Origin: Granulicella sp. 5B5
Lineage (GTDB): Bacteria; Acidobacteriota; Terriglobia; Terriglobales; Acidobacteriaceae
NCBI RefSeq assembly: GCF_014083945.1
Contig: NZ_CP046444.1
Location: forward strand, 62,001-126,000
Direction of reading: 5' to 3'
Length of the DNA stretch: 64,000 nt
Shown: piece by piece, positions 9,358 through 16,064 of the stretch
Numbering within the stretch: position 1 is the first letter of the stretch
Layout: every line of letters starts with the position of its first letter
The notes under the pieces: model-generated
What the model was told of the DNA's origin: nothing
The model's input: the letters and a program-made list of their open reading frames with translations, nothing else
The model's database searches: none
Translations under genes and position numbers: made by a program

Positions 9358-10329
9358 TCAGTTTTGTTTCCTTGAGCGGGGCACACAGGTCAGCAAGACG
9401 CCAACACTCAGGCCGATGAGCGACGCAACCGAAACAAGACGAATGGCCTGTCTTGCTTTGTCGGCTGAAGGTTGAGGGAACTCTGCACCGATAGGTTGTG
9501 CCCTAACCAGCTCTCCGGCATAGGTGTTGTCACCACCCAACGCAACGTGTAACGCCCCGGCCATAGCACTTTCCGGCTGACCTGCGTTTGGGCTCTTGTG
9601 TTTCGATCCATCGCGTCGCCATGTCCGCCATGCAGTCTGCGGGTCAGCGTGGCTCAGTAGTTTCGCCGCGACGGCGATGGCGAGAGCAGATATACGCGAG
9701 GGTAGGTAATTGCCGACATCATCTAGCCGCGCCGCAGTTTTGCCGAAGTAGAAGTATTGGTCGTCAGCGTGTCCGATCATGGAATCGAGCGTGTTGACCG
9801 CTTTATAAGCCATTGCGAGCGGTACGCCGCCGAGTGCCATATAAAACAGGGGTGCCATGATGCCGTCGGAGGAACTTTCCGCAACCGTCTCGATAACAGC
9901 CCTGCTAACCCCCTGGCTATCGAGAGTCTCAGTGTCACGTCCCACGATCCGTGCCAGGCGGCCTCTTGCGTGAGGCAGGTCGCCAGTGTGTAGCGAGGTA
10001 ATCACTGCCGTCGCCTCCTGTTCAAGATTGCGGGCCGCAAGGCAGGTCCATGCAAGAGCGACTTCAACAGTGCTCCCCAGCACGGCGGAACGACGGTGCG
10101 CCAATCGAATAGTGGTTGCGGTGATCCAGTAGCTCGATCCGACAACAGCAAGCGTGAGTCCCGCACCTGCGAGTAGTTCGAAGCTACTCGATTGACCAGG
10201 GCGACGAATTCGGGATTCGCCGCTGGAGATAGCGTTGCCAATGAGACGTACAGGGTGCGGGAGCCATTCAGGGTCGCCGGCCAGTTGGTCGATCAGGTAC
10301 GCGGTGGGGAGAAGAATGGTGCGATTCAA
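9358..10329 (-). CDS. cbiB: Adenosylcobinamide-phosphate synthase CbiB
   Basis: A membrane protein of 323 residues. DQLAGDPEWLPHPVRLIG near the N-terminus and the DGIMAPLFYMALGG and AYKAVNTLDSMIGH blocks identify CbiB/CobD-type synthases, which join aminopropanol phosphate to adenosylcobyric acid. Several hydrophobic helices are visible, consistent with an inner-membrane enzyme. The start is taken as TTG at 10329, whose TTGA overlaps the TGA of cobQ; GGAGAGG lies 5 bases upstream and the resulting length is typical. An ATG further upstream would add 43 residues encoded within cobQ with no family similarity. It is coupled to cobQ upstream and cobD downstream. Confidence 0.92.
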   Translation of the reverse strand: MNRTILLPTAYLIDQLAGDPEWLPHPVRLIGNAISSGESRIRRPGQSSSFELLAGAGLTLAVVGSSYWITATTIRLAHRRSAVLGSTVEVALAWTCLAARNLEQEATAVITSLHTGDLPHARGRLARIVGRDTETLDSQGVSRAVIETVAESSSDGIMAPLFYMALGGVPLAMAYKAVNTLDSMIGHADDQYFYFGKTAARLDDVGNYLPSRISALAIAVAAKLLSHADPQTAWRTWRRDGSKHKSPNAGQPESAMAGALHVALGGDNTYAGELVRAQPIGAEFPQPSADKARQAIRLVSVASLIGLSVGVLLTCVPRSRKQN

Positions 10330-11903
10330 GGCTGCCTCTCCGTGTGAGACTGCGAATTGCAGGGAAGGTTCACCAGCCTGAAGAGGTGCGGAATATCGAT
10401 CGCTGTGCGGACAGCTTCCGTGAGGCGATCCAGCGATGCTTCGCGCTGCTTTTTCCAATAGTTACGTTGATGGAGTGCTTCTAATCGATAGAAGGCTCGC
10501 GCAGCATTGAGGAAAGCGTGCCTGAAGATGTCGTCATCAAATAGCCCATGCAGATAGGTGCCGAAAGTACGGTTGTCGTGCGCGATGCAACCGTCGAGAA
10601 AGGTGCCATCGCCAGATTCTGTTGAAAGGTTCGCGAAAGGTTTTGCGCCTTTGAGATAAGTCGTATCGCCGACGTGAATCTCGTAGCCCGCTATCTGTAA
10701 GTTTGAGATGGGCTGACCGAAGAGAGACCGTGCGACAAGATATCCAGAACTGATTCTCGTTATCTTTTGCGGCTGCATCGTTGTTTGGATCGCAAGAAGC
10801 CCCAAGCCGGGTATAGATGCAGCGTGCTCCATTTCATGAGGGTCGTGTATTTCATTTCCAAGCATCTGCATGCCTCCACAGATGCCTACCACGAGGCCTT
10901 TGCACGCGTGGTCGACGATTCGTTTGCCTAGACCCAGGGAGTGCATCCATGCCAGATCGTGAGCGGTCTGCTTGCTGCCTGGAATGATGATGACGTCCGC
11001 ATGTACTAATTCCTCTGGGTTCCTGCAGAAACGAATGAAGACGGAAGGTTCGGCTCGCAGTGCGTCAAAGTCCGTGAAATTGGAGAACGAGGGTAGCGCG
11101 ATCACGGCGATGCGCAATGGTCGTGACGGATTACTGCTGATGCTCCACGCTGCACTGTGCTCCGAATCGAAGGAGGGCATACCCAGACTGTCCTCTTCAT
11201 CGAGCGAAAGCCCCGGCAGATACGGCACAACTCCGAGGCATGGTTTACCAAGACGCTCTTCGATCATTCGGATACCCGGCTCCAGAAGCTGGACATCGCC
11301 TCGAAATTTGTTGATGAGAAAGCCGGCAATGCGATCCCGCTCGTGTGGGTCAAGAAGTTCGAAGGTGCCGAGGAGAGAACCGAAGACTCCTCCACGATCG
11401 ATATCGCCGAGGAGCAGGCAAGCGGCATCGGCGATCCCTGCCATGCGCATGTTAACGATGTCGTGTTCTTTGAGATTGATCTCAGCAGGAGATCCTGCGC
11501 CTTCAAGGACAATGACGTCATTCTGCGCTGCAAGTATTTCGTAGCTCTCGCAGACAGTCGGCAATAGCTCATTCACACGACGAAGGTAGTACTCCGAGGC
11601 CGAGAGTTTGCCCCAGATCTTGCCACGTACGATGATTTGCGAAGTCATGTCGCCACCGGGCTTGAGAAGGATCGGGTTCATATGAACCGATGGCAGAATG
11701 CCGGCGGCTTCAGCTTGAAGCGCCTGTGCGCGCCCGATTTCGAGACCATCGGGCGTGACCGCGGAGTTGAGCGACATGTTCTGGGACTTGAAGGGTGCGA
11801 CTCGATAGCCATGTTGTGCGAAGATGCGGCAAAGCGCTGCGGTCAGCAGAGATTTGCCGACGTGCGAGCTCGTTCCGAGAACCATGATGGCGTGGGTTCT
11901 CAC
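10326..11903 (-). CDS. cobQ: Cobyric acid synthase CobQ (CbiP)
   Basis: The 525-residue enzyme amidates the b, d, e and g side chains of adenosylcobyrinic acid a,c-diamide using glutamine and ATP. The N-terminal dethiobiotin-synthetase-like domain has the P-loop LGTSSHVGKSLLTAAL and FKSQNMSLNS, then the family block LLKPGGDMTSQIIVRG. The C-terminal glutaminase-like domain has VGICGGMQMLG, with the nucleophile Cys, and GTYLHGLFDDD. The start is GTG at 11903, forming GTGA with the stop of bluB. The length is slightly above the usual 480-500 because of a C-terminal basic extension. It sits in the first B12 operon between bluB and cbiB. Confidence 0.95.
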   Translation of the reverse strand: MRTHAIMVLGTSSHVGKSLLTAALCRIFAQHGYRVAPFKSQNMSLNSAVTPDGLEIGRAQALQAEAAGILPSVHMNPILLKPGGDMTSQIIVRGKIWGKLSASEYYLRRVNELLPTVCESYEILAAQNDVIVLEGAGSPAEINLKEHDIVNMRMAGIADAACLLLGDIDRGGVFGSLLGTFELLDPHERDRIAGFLINKFRGDVQLLEPGIRMIEERLGKPCLGVVPYLPGLSLDEEDSLGMPSFDSEHSAAWSISSNPSRPLRIAVIALPSFSNFTDFDALRAEPSVFIRFCRNPEELVHADVIIIPGSKQTAHDLAWMHSLGLGKRIVDHACKGLVVGICGGMQMLGNEIHDPHEMEHAASIPGLGLLAIQTTMQPQKITRISSGYLVARSLFGQPISNLQIAGYEIHVGDTTYLKGAKPFANLSTESGDGTFLDGCIAHDNRTFGTYLHGLFDDDIFRHAFLNAARAFYRLEALHQRNYWKKQREASLDRLTEAVRTAIDIPHLFRLVNLPCNSQSHTERQP

Positions 11904-12568
11904 GATTTGTTGTCCTCGTTGTATAGGTCATAACAGACGGCAGTCTGTACAGGAACTCTCTTCTCCCACCCAGCGCGCTCCAGTTCGGGCTCGGCTGCGA
12001 AGTGATCCACAAAACCCAGGCAGAGATAGGCAATTAGCAGTATGTGATCTGGAATGTGGAGCAATGTGCGTAACCGAACCGGGTCGAGGATACTCACCCA
12101 CCCGACACCGATACCTTCAGTTCTAGCTGCAAGCCATAGATTCTGGATTGCACAGACCGTAGAATATGCGGCCGTCTCGGGCATAGTGTGCCTTCCTAGC
12201 TTGTGACCGCGTTTGTTCTGTGTGTCGCAGACGACGCAGAGACTCTGTGGTGCTTCAAGAATGCCTTCCAGTTTGAGGGTGTCATACTGTTCTCGCTGTT
12301 CTCCCTGATAGGTTTCGGCAGCCTTTTGGTTCGCCTCTGTGAATATCTGATGGACGGCTGTGCGTATAGCGAGATCGCGAATCACAATGAAGCGTGAAGG
12401 CTGCATGAGGCCGACTGAGGGGGCGGAGTGTGCTGCGGCAAGCAGTCGCTGGAGCACGTCGTCTGGCAACGGACGATCAATAAAGCCTCGACGAACATCC
12501 CGCCGCGCACCCATGACACGATAAACCGCAGCTCGGTCGGCCTCATTGAAGGCCAGATATTCTGGCAT
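11900..12568 (-). CDS. bluB: 5,6-dimethylbenzimidazole synthase BluB
   Basis: A flavin enzyme of the nitroreductase fold, about 222 residues, that fragments reduced FMN with oxygen to make 5,6-dimethylbenzimidazole, the lower ligand of B12. ARRDVRRGFIDRPLP, SAPSVGLMQPSRFIVI, RHTMPETAAYSTVCAIQNL and EGIGVGWVSILDP are the BluB signatures and separate it from ordinary nitroreductases. The start ATG at 12568 overlaps the adenosyltransferase stop as TGATG, which decides it over an in-frame ATG 18 bases upstream. Its stop overlaps the GTG of cobQ. Its presence predicts that this organism makes its own DMB and therefore lives with oxygen at least part of the time. Confidence 0.94.
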   Translation of the reverse strand: MPEYLAFNEADRAAVYRVMGARRDVRRGFIDRPLPDDVLQRLLAAAHSAPSVGLMQPSRFIVIRDLAIRTAVHQIFTEANQKAAETYQGEQREQYDTLKLEGILEAPQSLCVVCDTQNKRGHKLGRHTMPETAAYSTVCAIQNLWLAARTEGIGVGWVSILDPVRLRTLLHIPDHILLIAYLCLGFVDHFAAEPELERAGWEKRVPVQTAVCYDLYNEDNKS

Positions 12569-13143
12569 CACCAGGCCCTCGACCATTTAGGGCCGCCTTT
12601 GGTTTCGGGCCGGAGACGAGATTCAACTCCGGCGTTGAACTCAATGAGGCGACCAAAAAGCCAGATGACATCGGAGAGACGGTTGAGATAGGGAAGAATG
12701 GTTGGTTGCACAACCCCGCCGCTTTCGACAAACCTGACGGCTGCACGTTCCGCACGCCGGCATACGGTTCGGGCCACTTCAAAGGCGGCAGATTGCGTAT
12801 GAGCACCAGGGAGTGACCAATCGGAAAGGATACCTTCCATCGCTTCGATCCGGTGAACCAGATCGGTGAGCGTATCGATATCGTCCATTGTGATAACAGG
12901 GGGCTGTTTCTTACTCTCCGGTGGGGTAGCGAGTGCCGACCCAACGCGGAAGAGAGTTCGCTGAATGGTCTCTGTCCAGTCCACGATTTCCTTATTTTCG
13001 CAGATGCTTCTCGCGAAACCGAGTACAGCGTTCAACTCGTCGATCGAGCCGTATGACTCGACGCGGAGATCCGCCTTGGAAATGCGAATGCCGCCTGCAA
13101 GGCCGGTCTGGCCTCCGTCACCGCGTTTGGTTGCAATGCTCAT
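12568..13143 (-). CDS. pduO: Cob(I)alamin adenosyltransferase, PduO type
   Basis: The 191-residue protein transfers the 5'-deoxyadenosyl group from ATP to Co(I) corrinoid. TKRGDGGQTGLAGG is the PduO-type ATP-binding motif; YGSIDELNAVLGFAR and the C-terminal VCRRAERAAVRF and LPYLNRLSDVIWLFGR helices carry the conserved Arg, Glu and Asn residues. It is not the CobA/CobO (P-loop) type, although it takes that role in this operon. The last 20 residues are a variable basic tail. The ATG overlaps the stop of the unknown ParB-like gene as ATGA, and the stop overlaps bluB. Confidence 0.94.
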   Translation of the reverse strand: MSIATKRGDGGQTGLAGGIRISKADLRVESYGSIDELNAVLGFARSICENKEIVDWTETIQRTLFRVGSALATPPESKKQPPVITMDDIDTLTDLVHRIEAMEGILSDWSLPGAHTQSAAFEVARTVCRRAERAAVRFVESGGVVQPTILPYLNRLSDVIWLFGRLIEFNAGVESRLRPETKGGPKWSRAW

Positions 13144-13961
13144 GATTGTTCTCCTATGTGGGTTGCTGGTGTGAGAGTCTCTTCCATCTTGATCCTTACT
13201 GTTTTGATGAGTGGAGGGCGGTGATATTCAACGACAAAATCTTCATTGAGAAAGTCGACAACTAGTGGCGGGTTGTTCGACAGCAGGACATCCTCGGGAT
13301 AGAACCACGGCCGGTCAGCACCGAGTTCTTCAATTGTTTCAGCCTTGACGATGACTGCGGGAACCGCAAATACGTTTGCCTTTAGAAGAGCATGGGCGCG
13401 GTGATAGCCGTCGCGCAGAAACCATCGGTCGCGAAAGTTGGCCACTTCAAAGAAGGGGCTTCCCGCATGAACACTCACAGGACATGCTGGATTGTTTGTC
13501 ACGCGAAGGTGCAGATTTGGATTGTTCGACTGCAGGATGAGGGTATTTGTTGATCGATTGTGGGTAGCCTCGTGCTCGACTGGATTTGCCGGACCAAAGG
13601 AAAGGGCGAACAGGGAAGTCCACTCGCATACTGCGGGCACTACGGGTTGAGCAATCTTCGCATTGAAGGACAATCTGCGTTGAAAGGCGATGAGAGATCG
13701 CAAATCGACTACGCCAAACGACCATGACAAGCCTGACATCTCCATGAGAAGATCCGCCCGCTGCGCGTGTGGTGCGAACATCTCGCTCAGAGTTTCGGTC
13801 TCTGGGCCAAGAACGACATCCACTGACTTGTATGGCGAAGACTTGGCGAGGATACTCGTCGCTCGTGCCGATTTGGCTCGCGTAAGGGCATCGGGACGAT
13901 ATTCGTAGTTATCGAATCCCCATCCGGCGAGTTCTCGAATGCGGACCAGATTTAGGCTCAT
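13140..13961 (-). CDS. Unknown protein with a ParB-like segment, embedded in the B12 operon
   Basis: I do not recognise this 273-residue protein as a characterised family. The C-terminal half contains RWFLRDGYHRAHALLKANV followed by VPAVIVKAETIEEL, which resembles the ParB/sulfiredoxin-like DGxHR nucleotide-binding motif. The middle contains LHLRVTNNPACPVSVHAG. No signal peptide or membrane helix is seen, so it is probably cytoplasmic. It overlaps the upstream phosphatase remnant and the downstream adenosyltransferase by ATGA at both ends, so it is translated with the B12 enzymes. That context suggests a role in corrinoid metabolism or its control, but this is inference; a passenger gene cannot be excluded. 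Confidence 0.75.
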   Translation of the reverse strand: MSLNLVRIRELAGWGFDNYEYRPDALTRAKSARATSILAKSSPYKSVDVVLGPETETLSEMFAPHAQRADLLMEMSGLSWSFGVVDLRSLIAFQRRLSFNAKIAQPVVPAVCEWTSLFALSFGPANPVEHEATHNRSTNTLILQSNNPNLHLRVTNNPACPVSVHAGSPFFEVANFRDRWFLRDGYHRAHALLKANVFAVPAVIVKAETIEELGADRPWFYPEDVLLSNNPPLVVDFLNEDFVVEYHRPPLIKTVRIKMEETLTPATHIGEQS

Positions 13962-14149
13962 CGGGGCACCTCCGAAGAAGCCGCCGTCTCCGTATATATA
14001 AAGAAAGAGCAGTATGCGTTGATGATCTCCGATGTTTGTTCTTCCGTATGGCCCAGAAGATTGCGAGGGACGAGCCGCATGACGCCACCATGGGTGGAGA
14101 CGACGAGTCGTTTACCCTCTGCGAGGGGTATGAAGATCAGTCCTCTCAT
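13958..14149 (-). CDS. 63-residue remnant resembling the C-terminus of a histidine phosphatase (CobC-like)
   Basis: The ATG at 14149 forms ATGA with the cobS stop and the stop forms ATGA with the next gene, so this tiny frame is fully coupled into the operon. The product contains KRLVVSTHGGVMRLVPRNLL, which looks like the second-histidine block (V-x-H-G-G-V-x-R) of the phosphoglycerate-mutase/alpha-ribazole-phosphatase family. The first half of that family, including the RHGET catalytic motif, is missing. It is best read as the 3' remnant of an alpha-ribazole phosphatase gene that lost its 5' part, leaving the coupling intact. The similarity is short, so the family call is moderate. A divergent full-length family member lies at 30.9 kb. 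Confidence 0.5.
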   Translation of the reverse strand: MRGLIFIPLAEGKRLVVSTHGGVMRLVPRNLLGHTEEQTSEIINAYCSFFIYTETAASSEVPR

Positions 14150-14925
14150 AATATCCATGCGCCACAGAGATATATGCCAATCTCCGCAAGTTGAATTGTC
14201 GCTCCAAAACAATCGCCTGTGACGCCACCGATCCGCCTGTTGTAATAGGCACCCGTTAACCAAGTCATAAGGATGGCGCTCAAAATAGGACCGATTGCAA
14301 AGACTTTTAGAAATGCGGCCGAGATTGCGAAACTGAATACCGTTCCTCCGATGAGTGCGACTATTGATATTTGGCGCGCGATTCGTGCGCCCTGCCCATC
14401 GGGTTCGGAAGCCTGTTGTTCCCGTGCTGAAGGAAGGAAATAGCTCAACGGAAGAACCGTCCAACGACAGAGGACGTTGGCTGCCAGCAGGTAGTACAGA
14501 ACAAGAGACAGCGGTAAAGATGCAATCAAAATCAGGCGTCCCAGAAGACTGAACACGAGGGCTATTCCGCCATAGCTCCCGATGCGGCTATCGCGCAAAA
14601 TGAGGAGGACTTTCTCCCGACTTGTACCACCGCCGAATCCATCTGCGGCGTCGGCCAGGCCGTCTTCATGTAGACCGCCTGTTACCAGAACAAGGTAAAC
14701 AAGGACGACAAATGCGGTAACCACTCTGGGAAGATGAGGCGCGAGGAAAAAATGCAGGAGTGCAGCACCGCCTCCCACGATCAGGCCGACGAGTGGAAAG
14801 AACTTTACGGACCGCGAGAGGGAGCCGGCTTCGTATGACCGTGACGGCATAGGAATGCGCGTCAAGAACTGCATGGCCGAAAGCAAGTCGGACCAGCCAC
14901 TGCGTAGATGAGTTGCGAGGGTCAA
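14146..14925 (-). CDS. cobS: Adenosylcobinamide-GDP ribazoletransferase CobS
   Basis: An inner-membrane enzyme of about 260 residues with five to seven hydrophobic helices. It joins alpha-ribazole (phosphate) to adenosylcobinamide-GDP, the last step of nucleotide loop assembly. Family blocks are AMQFLTRIPMP, FFPLVGLIVGG, GGLHEDGLADAADGFGGG (the acidic metal-binding motif), and GGVTGDCFGATIQLAE. I take TTG at 14925 as the start, because TTGA overlaps the cobT stop exactly as at two other junctions in this locus; another TTG at 14970 would add 15 residues inside cobT. It precedes the phosphatase remnant. Confidence 0.9.
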   Translation of the reverse strand: MTLATHLRSGWSDLLSAMQFLTRIPMPSRSYEAGSLSRSVKFFPLVGLIVGGGAALLHFFLAPHLPRVVTAFVVLVYLVLVTGGLHEDGLADAADGFGGGTSREKVLLILRDSRIGSYGGIALVFSLLGRLILIASLPLSLVLYYLLAANVLCRWTVLPLSYFLPSAREQQASEPDGQGARIARQISIVALIGGTVFSFAISAAFLKVFAIGPILSAILMTWLTGAYYNRRIGGVTGDCFGATIQLAEIGIYLCGAWIL

Positions 14926-15998
14926 GATGCTTCGCTGACCCCCGCCGAGTCGAATGTGGCCATCTGACAATAAAGTGCAACGGCGGATTCGAGAACCGGC
15001 ATCGCCAGCACAGCCCCTGTACCTTCTCCCAAGCGCATGTTCAAGGATAAAACGGGGGTTAGTTTCATGTGATCGAGTAGCAGTCTATGCCCCGGCTCCT
15101 CCGATTGATGTCCGGCAATGAGGTATTCCTGAGCGGTCGGGGATATTGCGACCGCGAGGGCGGCTGCGGCTGTAGAAATAAACCCGTCCACAACGACGAC
15201 ACGTTTGTGGCGAGCTGCTGCCAGGACCATTCCGACCATCGCGGCGATTTCCAGTCCGCCAACGCAACGCAAGATATCGAATGGGTATGCGCCAGGGGAC
15301 GCCGCGAAATGTTTTTGGCCGACGGCCTCTACTATCGCAACTTTGTGCGCATGAGCTTCGGCTGTTACGCCTGTTCCGTGGCCGGTGGCCTTTGCGGGAG
15401 CTGCGCCGGTGAGGGCACACGTGATTGCACTCGCGGAGGTTGTGTTGCCTATTCCCATCTCACCGATCGCAATCATCGTCTTTCCGGCCGAAACCGCCTG
15501 GAGGGCCATCTCCATACCGACCAAGATAGCCCTGTTCATTTGCTCCTCGGTCATCGCTGGTCCGTGCCGCATGTTTTGCGTACCTCTTGCGACCTTGTGG
15601 TGAAGCAGGCCGGGAACGCCGTCGAAATCAGCGTCAACTCCAACATCGACAACGTGGAGTTCAGCATGATGCAGACGGGCCAGCACATTCACCGCCGCAC
15701 TTTGATGGAGGAAGTTCAGGACCATCTGATAGGTAACTTCCTTAGGGTATGCGCTGACGCCGTCTGTCGTAATGCCATGATCCGCAGCAAAGACGTAGAC
15801 GCTCTTGCTTATCGGTTCAACAAAGCTCTCCTGACGGATAGAGACGATCTGATATGCAAGATCTTCAAGACGCCCCAGACTGCCCAGCGGCTTCGTGAGC
15901 GTGTCGAGACGAGCTCGCGCTTTCCGTCGCCAGGCTTCGCTGGATGGCTCGATCTCTCGTGCGATTTGTGTAATCTGTTGAACGCTTTGGATATTCAT
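14922..15998 (-). CDS. cobT: Nicotinate-nucleotide:dimethylbenzimidazole phosphoribosyltransferase CobT
   Basis: The 358-residue enzyme makes alpha-ribazole 5'-phosphate from nicotinate mononucleotide and DMB. DTLTKPLGSLGRLEDLAYQI, YVFAADHGITTDGVSAYP, IGEMGIGNTTSASAITCALT and VVDGFISTAAALAVAI correspond to the conserved core, and RLGEGTGAVLAMPVLESAV holds the catalytic Glu. The ATG at 15998 has GAGGT a few bases upstream. A gap of 66 bases separates it from the TonB receptor upstream, the largest gap in the operon. With BluB in the same operon the expected lower ligand is DMB. Confidence 0.95.
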   Translation of the reverse strand: MNIQSVQQITQIAREIEPSSEAWRRKARARLDTLTKPLGSLGRLEDLAYQIVSIRQESFVEPISKSVYVFAADHGITTDGVSAYPKEVTYQMVLNFLHQSAAVNVLARLHHAELHVVDVGVDADFDGVPGLLHHKVARGTQNMRHGPAMTEEQMNRAILVGMEMALQAVSAGKTMIAIGEMGIGNTTSASAITCALTGAAPAKATGHGTGVTAEAHAHKVAIVEAVGQKHFAASPGAYPFDILRCVGGLEIAAMVGMVLAAARHKRVVVVDGFISTAAAALAVAISPTAQEYLIAGHQSEEPGHRLLLDHMKLTPVLSLNMRLGEGTGAVLAMPVLESAVALYCQMATFDSAGVSEAS

Positions 15999-16064
15999 AA
16001 AGACCTCTACTACGTTGAGCGCTTCCCCTTCATCCTGCCTTCCGAAGGGGACACGGGGAATAAC

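Noticed and set aside
14150-14464. Longer version of the phosphatase remnant starting at 14464
   Set aside because: The extra N-terminal residues lie inside cobS in a shifted frame and show no phosphatase similarity; the ATGA start at 14149 fits the operon.
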